Positions 1 to 6,077 of a stretch of DNA of 9,038 nucleotides are shown in pieces. Positions within the stretch are counted from its first letter, which is position 1. Every line of letters starts with the position of its first letter. The stretch is from Anaerolineae bacterium (GTDB taxonomy: Bacteria > Chloroflexota > Anaerolineae > B4-G1 > SLSP01). The DNA is taken from the NCBI GenBank assembly GCA_018055515.1, contig JAGPHL010000112.1, positions 1-9,038 on the forward strand, given 5' to 3'. The translations under genes and the position numbers were made by a program. The notes beneath the pieces are model-generated. The model searched no databases. It was not told the DNA's origin and was given only the letters and a program-made list of their open reading frames with translations.

Positions 1-14
1 CCCAATTTTTTTCT

Positions 15-52
15 CCCCCTCCCCAACGGCGTCTGCGCCGTTGGGGAGGGGG
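15..52. repeat. Perfect 17-bp-arm palindrome
   Basis: Left arm CCCCCTCCCCAACGGCG (15-31) is the exact reverse complement of 36-52, with a TCTG loop (32-35). The T-run lies before the hairpin on the + strand, so the minus-strand transcript would end in A rather than U; on neither strand is it a canonical intrinsic terminator. Short GC-rich palindromes of this type are common as dispersed intergenic repeats in Chloroflexota and cyanobacteria (general recollection, not checked). It most likely is a REP-like element or a factor-independent transcript-end structure of an upstream gene. Confidence 0.75.
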
Positions 53-64
53 CAGGGGGTGGGG
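43..64 (+). other. G-quadruplex motif (four G-runs)
   Basis: Four G-runs of 4, 5, 5 and 4 bases (43-46, 48-52, 55-59, 61-64) are separated by loops of 1, 2 and 1 nt. This meets the usual intramolecular G-quadruplex definition with very short loops, which normally means high stability. The first two runs are also the right arm of the palindrome at 15-52, so hairpin and quadruplex would be mutually exclusive folds of the same strand. Folding in vivo is inference. Confidence 0.6.
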
Positions 65-210
65 CAAAAGCTACAGCTCACAAAGGTTCATCCATCGCCG
101 GCTAGCCACCTGGCGCCAGGCTGAACAGCCACCGCACATTTTCATTTTTGGATGGTGTGCGCCAGCACATGGCGTCTCCTTCGAAAATAGAGATCAGCGG
201 TCAGCCGTCA

Positions 211-266
211 GCGAATCAGCGAAAAAGCGAATCAGCGAAAAAGCGAAAAAGCGAATCAGCGAAAAA
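211..266. repeat. Seven-unit tandem octamer array
   Basis: Seven exact back-to-back octamers of two types, A = GCGAATCA and B = GCGAAAAA, run in the order A-B-A-B-B-A-B without a gap. Read as 16-mers this is three A-B copies (211-226, 227-242, 251-266) plus one lone B (243-250). Degenerate TCAGCG-like copies precede it from about 190. One + frame reads as a Lys/Ser/Glu-rich peptide, a by-product of the repeat. Function unknown; slippage-prone minisatellite or binding-site array are both possible. Confidence 0.85.
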
Positions 267-316
267 ATCACTCGCGTGGCAAAGGGTGCATGAACTTCAA
301 GCCGCTCTCAGGCCGC

Positions 317-405
317 CCCGGAATGAATTCCGGGTCTGACAGGTCCCCAAACAACGCGCTTCAGCACGGTTGGCTCGTGTCAGGCTGGGGATTCCATCCC
401 CAGCC
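317..405. repeat. Three-hairpin cloverleaf-like element
   Basis: Hairpin 1 has 8-bp arms CCCGGAAT (317-324) and ATTCCGGG (327-334). Hairpin 3 has 10-bp arms GGCTGGGGAT (383-392) and ATCCCCAGCC (396-405). Between them, about 346-372, lies a degenerate hairpin (CCAA...GCT/AGC...TTGG). CTGACA (336-341) can pair with TGTCAG (378-383) to enclose the middle hairpin. The result resembles a cloverleaf, but there is no T-loop consensus, anticodon arm or acceptor stem, so it is not a tRNA. It looks like a dispersed structured repeat, with the middle hairpin decayed from a better-paired ancestor. Confidence 0.6.
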
Positions 406-514
406 AAACCGGTGAGCTCACGCTTCACCGCTCAATTCTCATGCTGGCGAAGGATGCATTCCATGCCGTTATGTTTCATACCAATATACTGCATTGCGGG
501 AAGCTTGTCAAATA

Positions 515-563
515 TGTCCCTCTTTTCCGCGAAATTGCCCTCTTTTTCCTCCTTTGCCCTCTT
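515..563 (+). promoter_or_regulatory. Three phased CCCTCTT direct repeats
   Basis: CCCTCTT occurs at 518-524, 538-544 and 557-563. The last two lie in identical decamers TTGCCCTCTT (535-544 and 554-563). Spacing is 20 and 19 bp, close to two helical turns, so all copies would face the same side of the DNA. The last copy overlaps the first bases of the -35 element at 562. This arrangement suits an activator or repressor that binds cooperatively, but no regulator gene is present in the window to match it. Confidence 0.45.
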
Positions 564-590
564 GACAAATCCCATAACATGCTGTAATAT
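562..590 (+). promoter_or_regulatory. Sigma-70-type promoter for the transport operon
   Basis: A perfect -35 hexamer TTGACA (562-567) is followed, after exactly 17 bp, by TAATAT (585-590), matching TATAAT at 4 of 6 positions. The region is strikingly AT-rich compared with the surrounding DNA. Transcription would start near 597 and leave a 5' leader of roughly 235 nt before the binding-protein start at 835. It is the best promoter upstream of the operon; the downstream TATACT (590-595) is a better -10 but sits 22 bp from the -35. Confidence 0.6.
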
Positions 591-650
591 ATACTATATA
601 ACGTCAATTTCTGAACTAAACGCTCTGACGGCATGGATTTTCCTCTTTTT

Positions 651-673
651 CTGCGGATTACGCAGCGGTTTTT
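651..673 (+). terminator. Weak attenuator-like hairpin with T-run
   Basis: CTGCG (651-655) and CGCAG (661-665) can form a 5-bp stem with a GATTA loop, followed after 3 nt by TTTTT (669-673). It lies inside the predicted leader, downstream of the promoter at 562-590. The stem is short, so it might act as a pause or attenuation site, or have no role. Confidence 0.2.
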
Positions 674-693
674 ATAAATGAAACGTATTTATA
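673..693. promoter_or_regulatory. AT-rich inverted repeat, possible operator
   Basis: TATAAAT (673-679) and ATTTATA (687-693) are perfect 7-bp inverted arms around GAAACGT. The right edge of the left arm plus the core reads TGAAACG (679-685), which resembles a half-site of LacI-family operators, though the other half does not fit. It is adjacent to the palindrome at 695-709, and both lie about 80-110 bp downstream of the predicted transcription start. Confidence 0.3.
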
Positions 694-694
694 T

Positions 695-709
695 GTCGCA
701 AATTGCGAC
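695..709. promoter_or_regulatory. Perfect palindrome GTCGCAAATTGCGAC, candidate operator
   Basis: GTCGCAA (695-701) and TTGCGAC (703-709) are exact inverted 7-mers around a single central A. Size and symmetry suit a dimeric repressor site. The odd centre is unlike the CG-centred LacI consensus, so another family is as likely. Position between promoter and first gene suits a roadblock-type operator for a sugar-induced operon. The regulator is not encoded in this window. Confidence 0.4.
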
Positions 710-834
710 GGCGCGACGTGGACCCGTATCCCGACTTCACGTGACAGGAGGTGCCCGGCTCAAGACCCATCAGCCACCTTGCCAATCCAGTGTTGTTCGA
801 TCCAGTAGTCCGTTTCAAAATCGAGGAGGAAATC

Positions 835-2130
835 ATGAAATCGCGTTTGTGGACTGTATGCGCTCTGTTGTTGGTTGTCAGCCTGCTCCTCTCTGCCTGT
901 GGCGGCGCCGCCACGCCCACCAGCGAAGCGACAGGTAATGCCTGCGGCGTCGTCGAACTGCAATACTGGAACCCCTTCACCGGGCCCGATGGCCCTTTCA
1001 TGGGACAGATGGTGGACGCCTTCAACGCCTCCCATCCTGACATCAAAGTCACCATGACCAGCCAGGGAGAGTATTACACGCAGCTGACCACCGCGGCGGC
1101 TGCCGATACCCTGCCGGATGTGGCCATCGTCCACGCCGATCAGGTCCCCACCCAGGCATTCCGCAACGTCCTGCGGCCGATGGACGCGCTGGTCGCTGAG
1201 ATGGGCATCAGTGCCAGCGACTACCCCGCCGGAGTGTGGAACGCCGGCGAGGTCGCCGGTCACCGCTATTCCATCCCGCTCGATATTCACCCCATGACAA
1301 TGTTCTACAACGCCGACCTGCTCAAGAGCGCCGGCTTTGAGACCCCACCCACGAACGCCGAGGAGTTCGAGGCCATCGCTGCCGCGCTGACCGGCAACGG
1401 ACTCCAGGGCTTCGACATCACCGGCGGCTTCCCCGTCCAGCAGATCTTCCAGCAGATGCTGCACCAGTTTGGCGGCACCGAATTCAACGCCGACGGCACC
1501 GAAGCGACCTGGAACAGCGAGGCCGGCGTCAAGGCGCTGCAGTGGATGAAGGACATGCAGGCCAAATATTCCGAGCCCAATCTGGAAGTAGACGCTGAAC
1601 TGAACGCCTTCAAGACCGGCACCGTCGCCATGGTCTGGAACGGTATCTGGCAAATCGCCAACATCACCGGCGACGGCGTCGAGTTCGATGGGCGGGCGAC
1701 TGCCGTCCCGCAGATTGGACCGCAGATGGCGGTGTGGGCCGGCTCGCATCAGCTCACCCTCCCCGTCCACAAGACGGTGGATCCCTGCAAGGATCAGGCC
1801 GCTGCCGTCTTCATCAAATACCTGGTGGAAAACTCCGTGACCTGGGCGAAGGGCGGACAGATTCCCGCCGCCGCGTCGGTGCGCGCGAGCGCTGAGTTCA
1901 AGGCCATCGAGCCGCAGGCCTCGATCGCCCCTTCGGTCGAATATGCCTTCTTCCCGCCTTCCGTCCCCGGCATCACCGATGCGTTCGGACCCCTGGGCGA
2001 GGCCGTTGGAGCGGTGATGAACGGTACGACTTCTGACATCAAGGGCGCGCTCGATGACGCGGCGCAACGCGCTAACGAAATCCTGGCGCAGAACCGCACG
2101 ACCTACGGCGCGGCTCCTCAAACCCCTTAG
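835..2130 (+). CDS. ABC sugar transporter substrate-binding lipoprotein
   Basis: A 431-residue extracytoplasmic solute-binding protein of the family-1 carbohydrate type (MalE/UgpB-like), which captures a sugar or oligosaccharide and delivers it to the two permeases encoded next. The signal peptide has a basic start (MKSR), a Leu/Val-rich core and a lipobox LSAC with Cys22 as the lipidation site, followed by a short Thr/Ser/Pro linker. The mature protein starts with a beta-strand typical of the family (VVELQYWNPFTG, about 39-50). The hinge-region signature IPLDIHPMTMFYNADLLKSA spans about 147-166. Trp and aromatic residues (W233?-rich stretches near 226-273, WAGSHQ at 301-306) fit sugar stacking. 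The start at 835 is chosen because GAGGAGGA (823-830) precedes it at correct spacing and the signal peptide begins there; the longer open frame from 751 adds 28 non-signal residues. Substrate is inferred from the neighbouring glycosidases, not from the protein itself. Confidence 0.95.
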   Translation: MKSRLWTVCALLLVVSLLLSACGGAATPTSEATGNACGVVELQYWNPFTGPDGPFMGQMVDAFNASHPDIKVTMTSQGEYYTQLTTAAAADTLPDVAIVHADQVPTQAFRNVLRPMDALVAEMGISASDYPAGVWNAGEVAGHRYSIPLDIHPMTMFYNADLLKSAGFETPPTNAEEFEAIAAALTGNGLQGFDITGGFPVQQIFQQMLHQFGGTEFNADGTEATWNSEAGVKALQWMKDMQAKYSEPNLEVDAELNAFKTGTVAMVWNGIWQIANITGDGVEFDGRATAVPQIGPQMAVWAGSHQLTLPVHKTVDPCKDQAAAVFIKYLVENSVTWAKGGQIPAAASVRASAEFKAIEPQASIAPSVEYAFFPPSVPGITDAFGPLGEAVGAVMNGTTSDIKGALDDAAQRANEILAQNRTTYGAAPQTP

Positions 2131-2146
2131 CAGAAAAGGCTTTCCT

Positions 2147-2184
2147 GGTGTTGCTGCGACATCACCTCGTGTCGCAGCAACACC
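2147..2184 (+). promoter_or_regulatory. Intercistronic 15-bp stem-loop
   Basis: GGTGTTGCTGCGACA (2147-2161) and TGTCGCAGCAACACC (2170-2184) form a perfect 15-bp stem with an 8-nt loop. No U-run follows, so it is not a canonical terminator. It fills the 81-bp gap between the binding-protein and first permease genes. In many binding-protein operons, malE-malF of E. coli being the classic case, such a structure protects the upstream mRNA from 3' exonucleases and gives excess binding protein over permease. The same role is inferred here. Confidence 0.8.
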
Positions 2185-2211
2185 CCCAAGGGCTACGAAA
2201 GGCAGGTCTCT

Positions 2212-3117
2212 ATGGTCACTGGCAAGCGCAAATTCAATGGGGTGCCCTACCTGTTCATCTTGCCCCACCTGATTTTCTTCATCGTCTTTGTCGGCTACCC
2301 CTTCTTCAACGGCCTGTACATCAGTTTCTTCAACTACGACTATCTGCGTCCGCAGGCGACGACCTTTGTGGGCTTGCAAAATTACCTGGACCTTTTCCGA
2401 CCCGGCAGCGTGAAATACTACGAGTTCTGGAATTCCATGCGGGTGACGTTGGTCTTCGTCGTCTCCAGCGTGCCCTTCCTCATTCTCATCCCGCTGGGGT
2501 TGGCGACGCTGCTCAACACAAAACTCCCCGGCACCAACGCTTTCCGCGCGATCTATTTCGCCCCCTGGGTGCTGTCTTGCGCGGTGATCTCGCTCATCTG
2601 GTGGTGGATTTTCCAGAGCCAGGGGGGATTGCTCAACTACTACCTCGGCGCTTTGGGCCTGCCCACCCCGCGCTGGCTCTCCACCATGCCCTACGCCATG
2701 ATCACCATCGTCGTGGCCACCATCTGGTGGACGATGGGCTACAACATGATCATCTTCCTGGCGGCCATGCAAGACATCCCCGCTGACCTGTACGAGGCCG
2801 GCCGCGTGGACGGCGCTAACGCCTGGCAGCGCTTCATCTACATCACCCTGCCCCTCCTGCGCCCCGTCCTGGTGTTGATTATCATCACCACTATCATCGC
2901 CTCCTTCAATTTACTGGGCCAGCCCATGATGATGACGCGCGGCGATCCCCGCCTGCCCAACGGCGGCGGCGCCACTGAGCCGGTGATGCTGCGCATCTTC
3001 ACCGAGGGCTTCGTGCGCCCCTATCAGGGCAGCGCGGCCGCCATGTCTGTCATTGTCGCCCTCATCATGATGGCTTTCTCCCTCGTTAACTTCCGCCTCT
3101 TCCGGCATCAAGAATAG
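2212..3117 (+). CDS. ABC sugar transporter permease, MalF/UgpA type
   Basis: A 301-residue inner-membrane permease of the binding-protein-dependent transport family (MetI-like fold). About six membrane segments are visible, near residues 12-32, 74-100, 112-134, 160-186, 213-236 and 276-297. The cytoplasmic EAA loop, which docks to the ATPase, is at about 195-218 (EAGRVDGANAW...ITLPLLRP), with the conserved Gly and the LP pair. The N-terminal PYLFILPHLIFF stretch is typical of sugar-permease subunits of the MalF/UgpA/LacF group. The start at 2212 is supported by AAAGG (2198-2202) and AGG (2204-2206) upstream. It follows the stem-loop at 2147-2184 and is separated from the second permease by only 15 bp, so the two are co-translated partners of a heterodimeric channel. 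Confidence 0.95.
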   Translation: MVTGKRKFNGVPYLFILPHLIFFIVFVGYPFFNGLYISFFNYDYLRPQATTFVGLQNYLDLFRPGSVKYYEFWNSMRVTLVFVVSSVPFLILIPLGLATLLNTKLPGTNAFRAIYFAPWVLSCAVISLIWWWIFQSQGGLLNYYLGALGLPTPRWLSTMPYAMITIVVATIWWTMGYNMIIFLAAMQDIPADLYEAGRVDGANAWQRFIYITLPLLRPVLVLIIITTIIASFNLLGQPMMMTRGDPRLPNGGGATEPVMLRIFTEGFVRPYQGSAAAMSVIVALIMMAFSLVNFRLFRHQE

Positions 3118-3132
3118 AAAGTGGAGCCTGCT

Positions 3133-4008
3133 ATGACACCTCCCGCCATGCCCATTCGACATTCTGAGGCGCGCTATCGCTTGCGGCGCATCGTCGGCCG
3201 GGTAGCGCTGTATGCGCTGATGATTTGCATCGCGCTCATCGTCATCATCCCCCTGCTGTGGATGCTGTCCACCTCCTTCAAACTCAAATCGCAGCTGTTC
3301 AGCCGCGAGATCTACTGGATTCCCAAAGTGATCACGCTGGAAAATTACACCAAAATCCTGAACAACCCTTCGACGCCCATCACCCTGTGGTTCAGAAACA
3401 GCGTGATCGTGGCGACGCTCACGACGGTCGCCAAACTGGTGCTCGATTCGCTCGCCGGCTATGGCTATGCGCGCCTGGAATTCGCCGGCCGGAAGCAGCT
3501 CTTCGGCCTGCTGCTGGCGACCCTCTTCCTGCCCGGCGTGATGTTCCTCGTGCCCAACTTCGTCACCGTCGCCCGCCTGGGGATGCTCAACAAATTCAGC
3601 GGCGCGATCGTCCCGGCGCTGGCCAGCGTCTTCGGCGTGTACTTCATGCGGCAATTCTTCCTGAGCATCCCCAAGGAGCTGGAAGAAGCCGCGGCCATTG
3701 ACGGCGCCAACACCTTCCAGATCTTTTTCCAGGTCGTGTTGCCGCTGGCGAAACCTGCCCTGGCGACCCTTGCCGTCATCGAATTCCTGGGCAGCTGGAA
3801 TGACTTCCTGTGGGCGTTGCTGGTGCTCAAAGATCGCGCGGTGCAGACGCTCCAACCGGGCTTGCGCACGCTGCAGGGAGCTTATACTTCGGAATACGGC
3901 TTGATGATGGCCGGCGCCGTCATTGTGGCGTTGCCGGTGCTGCTCCTCTACGCTTTCCTGCAACGTTACGTGGTCGAAAGCGTCGCCACTACCGGATTGA
4001 AAGGCTAA
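3133..4008 (+). CDS. ABC sugar transporter permease, MalG/UgpE type
   Basis: A 291-residue second permease that pairs with the upstream one. A basic N-terminus (RYRLRRIVGR) is followed by the first membrane segment at about 24-47 with the IPLLWMLSTSFK motif typical of MalG-like subunits. Further segments are near 88-110, 124-145, 157-178, 207-229 and 256-277. The EAA loop is at about 185-208 (EEAAAIDGANTF...VVLPLAKP). SWNDFLWAL (about 221-229) is another hallmark of this subunit. The ATG at 3133 is preferred to the in-frame GTG at 3121 because GGAG (3123-3126) sits 6 nt before it, while the GTG has only a weak purine stretch upstream. No ATP-binding subunit follows; such importers commonly share an MsmK/UgpC-type ATPase encoded elsewhere. 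Confidence 0.94.
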   Translation: MTPPAMPIRHSEARYRLRRIVGRVALYALMICIALIVIIPLLWMLSTSFKLKSQLFSREIYWIPKVITLENYTKILNNPSTPITLWFRNSVIVATLTTVAKLVLDSLAGYGYARLEFAGRKQLFGLLLATLFLPGVMFLVPNFVTVARLGMLNKFSGAIVPALASVFGVYFMRQFFLSIPKELEEAAAIDGANTFQIFFQVVLPLAKPALATLAVIEFLGSWNDFLWALLVLKDRAVQTLQPGLRTLQGAYTSEYGLMMAGAVIVALPVLLLYAFLQRYVVESVATTGLKG

Positions 4009-4012
4009 ATTG

Positions 4013-5032
4013 ATGAACAGACGCCTGCAACGTTGGGGACTGCTGCTGGCCCTGCTGTCGGTCGCGGCGCTGAGCGGCTGCGGCGCGACTCCCTCCGCCG
4101 CGCCTACGGCGACGTTCCAGAACCCCGTCCTGCGGGAGAACTTCGCCGATCCCTTCATCCTGCCGGTGGACGGGGTCTACTGGCTGTACGCCACCAACGC
4201 CTCCGGCAAAAATATTTCGCTGGCGCGCTCTACCGACCTGCTCACGTGGGAAATCCTCAGCGATGCCATGCCGGCGCTCCCCAAATGGGCCAAAATGACC
4301 GGCGGTCTCGTGTGGGCCCCCGAAGTCATCCCCATCGGCGACCGTTACGTGATGTACTACACCGCCCGTGATAAGGCCTCCAACAAGCAATGTGTCGGCG
4401 TCGCCGTCAGCGCCCTGCCCGAAGGCAAATTCAAGGACACTCGTGACGCGCCGCTGGTCTGCCAGGCGCAGGAAGGCGGCACCATTGACCCCAGCCCCTT
4501 CCGCGACGATGACGGCCAGCTCTACCTCTATTACAAAAACGACGGCAACTGCTGCGGCATCCCCACCAACATCTACGTCCAGAAACTCGCCGCAGACGGC
4601 CTGAGCCTGCTCGGCGAGCCGGTGCGCCTCGTGCGCAACGACGTGCAGTGGGAGGGCCGCGTCGTCGAGGCGCCGACGATGTTCAAACACGACGGGCAGT
4701 ATGTCCTCTTCTTCTCCGCCAACGATTACGCCGGCGTGGACTACGCCGTAGGCTACGCCACCTGCGAGGGCCCCCTCGGCCCTTGCCAGGACGCGCCGGA
4801 AAATCCCATCCTGGCCAGCGATCTCAGCGACAAGAACGCCATGGTCATCGGGCCAGGACATCAGGCCCTCCTGCAGCTCGGCGATCAGACCTGGTTGGTG
4901 TATCACGCCTGGGAAGTCGTCGCCGGCAGCCGCCGTGGCGACCGGCGCTTCGTGTGGCTCGACCGCATCCAGTGGGAGGACGGTCGCCCCGTGGTGCAGG
5001 GACCGACGGTCGGCCCGCAACCCGCGCCCTGA
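4013..5032 (+). CDS. Exported GH43-type glycosidase lipoprotein
   Basis: A 339-residue family-43-type glycoside hydrolase (five-bladed beta-propeller), a family of inverting enzymes acting mostly on arabinofuranosides, xylosides and arabinans. The signal peptide ends in lipobox LSGC with Cys23 as lipid anchor, so it works outside the membrane. Candidate catalytic residues are Asp46 in FADPFI (general base), Asp159 in TIDPSPF (pKa modulator) and Glu219 in VVEAPTMF (general acid). WAPEV (101-105), GPGHQ (280-284, His possibly at the central metal site) and YHAW (297-300) also fit. Cys251 and Cys258 form a CX6C pair absent from the cytoplasmic paralogue, which suggests a disulfide. ATG at 4013 lies 8 nt after AAAGG and 4 nt after the permease stop codon; a TTG at 4010 is in frame but less likely. 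The next gene is a close paralogue. Exact substrate and subfamily cannot be read from sequence alone. Confidence 0.88.
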   Translation: MNRRLQRWGLLLALLSVAALSGCGATPSAAPTATFQNPVLRENFADPFILPVDGVYWLYATNASGKNISLARSTDLLTWEILSDAMPALPKWAKMTGGLVWAPEVIPIGDRYVMYYTARDKASNKQCVGVAVSALPEGKFKDTRDAPLVCQAQEGGTIDPSPFRDDDGQLYLYYKNDGNCCGIPTNIYVQKLAADGLSLLGEPVRLVRNDVQWEGRVVEAPTMFKHDGQYVLFFSANDYAGVDYAVGYATCEGPLGPCQDAPENPILASDLSDKNAMVIGPGHQALLQLGDQTWLVYHAWEVVAGSRRGDRRFVWLDRIQWEDGRPVVQGPTVGPQPAP

Positions 5033-5081
5033 CCGGCCGACGCCCAACTCCCCTTACCCTGGTACAGTGTGCAGGAGACCT

Positions 5082-5981
5082 ATGTCCAATCCCAGCTCTG
5101 AAATCCAAAATCTGACGGCAGTTGACTTTCCCGATCCCTTCGTGCTGCGGGTCGGGCTGGACTACTACGCCTACGCCACCAACGCCAACGGCGATAACAT
5201 CCAGCGGCTCCATTCCACGGACTTGCATCATTGGGAGCGGCTTGAGGATGCGCTGCCGCGCCTGCCCGTCTGGGCCGCCGCCGGAAAGGGCCTCACGTGG
5301 GCGCCCTCCGTGTTGCCCCGCGACGGCTACACCGTGCTCTATTACACCGCGCGTTTCGAGACGGCGGGACTGCAATGCCTCGGCTGCGCCGTGAGCGCTT
5401 CACCCGCCGGGACTTTCCGCGACGATTCCGTCGCGCCCTTCCTCTGTCAGCACGACCTGGGTGGCTCCATTGATCCCAGCCCCTTTGTGGATGAAACTGG
5501 ACGCCCCTATCTGCTCTGGAAAAACGACGGCAACAGTTGCGGCCTGCCGACCGGCTTGTGGCTGCAACCGCTGCGCGCCGACGGTCTGGCGCTGGAAGGG
5601 ACCCCCCTCGAACTGCTGCGCTGCGATCAGCCCTGGGAACTCCCGCTCATCGAGGCGCCGGCCCTGGTCAGGCACGCCGGACGCTATTACCTGTTCTATT
5701 CCGCCAACTGGTGGGAAAGCGCCGATTACGCCATCGGCTATGCCGTGAGCGACGCCCTCACCGGGCCCTACCTCAAACCGCTTGACGGCCCCTGGTTCGC
5801 CCGACGGCCAGAGGCGCTCGGCCCCGGCGGTCAGGAATTCTTCACCGACGCCGCGGGTCAGCTGTGGATGGCCTATCACGCCTGGACGCCGCCGCACGTG
5901 GGCTATCCCGCCGGCGCTCGCAGTCTGCACCTGGCGCCCGTGGCCTTCGAGGACGGCCGGCCGACCGTGAGAGAAGTTTGA
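5082..5981 (+). CDS. Cytoplasmic GH43-type glycosidase, paralogue of upstream gene
   Basis: A 299-residue GH43-type enzyme co-linear with the previous gene from FxDPF to the YHAW motif, but without a signal peptide, so it is predicted to be cytoplasmic. Candidate catalytic residues are Asp18 (FPDPF), Asp131 (SIDPSPF) and Glu191 (LIEAPAL). Shared motifs include STDL, YYTAR, KNDGN-x-CG-x-PT and DYAxGYA. Differences at conserved places are notable: WAPSV replaces WAPEV (Glu to Ser), and GPGGQ (247-251) replaces GPGHQ, so the candidate metal-site His is Gly250. The start at 5082 is chosen because AGGAG (5073-5077) sits just upstream; the frame is open from 4935 but that part overlaps the previous gene and does not look like protein. 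It likely trims imported oligosaccharides. Tandem duplication followed by change of location is inferred. Confidence 0.87.
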   Translation: MSNPSSEIQNLTAVDFPDPFVLRVGLDYYAYATNANGDNIQRLHSTDLHHWERLEDALPRLPVWAAAGKGLTWAPSVLPRDGYTVLYYTARFETAGLQCLGCAVSASPAGTFRDDSVAPFLCQHDLGGSIDPSPFVDETGRPYLLWKNDGNSCGLPTGLWLQPLRADGLALEGTPLELLRCDQPWELPLIEAPALVRHAGRYYLFYSANWWESADYAIGYAVSDALTGPYLKPLDGPWFARRPEALGPGGQEFFTDAAGQLWMAYHAWTPPHVGYPAGARSLHLAPVAFEDGRPTVREV

Positions 5982-6077
5982 GACTGAAATCCCCTGCCGG
6001 GCCGCGCGCCATTGACGCCACCAGAGACCCGCAGCATCCGGTATCCCGTTGCATAGATCCCATGAAAGGACTGACCC

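Noticed and set aside
15..52. Intrinsic terminator
   Set aside because: The T-run precedes the hairpin on the + strand and reads as A on the minus strand, so no U-tract follows the stem in either direction.
148..339. Open frame of 63 codons rich in Lys, Ser and Glu
   Set aside because: Its middle is simply the octamer array 211-266 read in one frame, its end lies in the hairpin element, and it has no ribosome site.
317..405. Possible tRNA because of cloverleaf-like pairing
   Set aside because: No acceptor stem, anticodon arm or T-loop consensus is present, and hairpin sizes do not fit.
370..681. Open frame of 103 codons in the upstream region
   Set aside because: It spans the hairpin element, the phased repeats and the promoter, has no good ribosome site and no protein-like pattern.
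746..753. Consensus-like AGGAGGTG ribosome site
   Set aside because: No usable start codon follows at suitable distance; the functional site for the first gene is GAGGAGGA at 823-830.
678..938. Open frame of 86 codons starting MKRIYMSQIA in the leader
   Set aside because: It overlaps the first 104 bp of the binding-protein gene in another frame, lacks a ribosome site, and covers the palindrome at 695-709.
760..2772. Long minus-strand open frame of 670 codons
   Set aside because: It is the antisense of two well-supported genes in GC-rich DNA and has a His/Gly/Arg-rich composition typical of shadow frames.
6012..6047. Possible promoter before the GH2 gene (TTGACG at 6012-6017)
   Set aside because: No acceptable -10 hexamer lies 16-18 bp downstream; TATCCC is 24 bp away.
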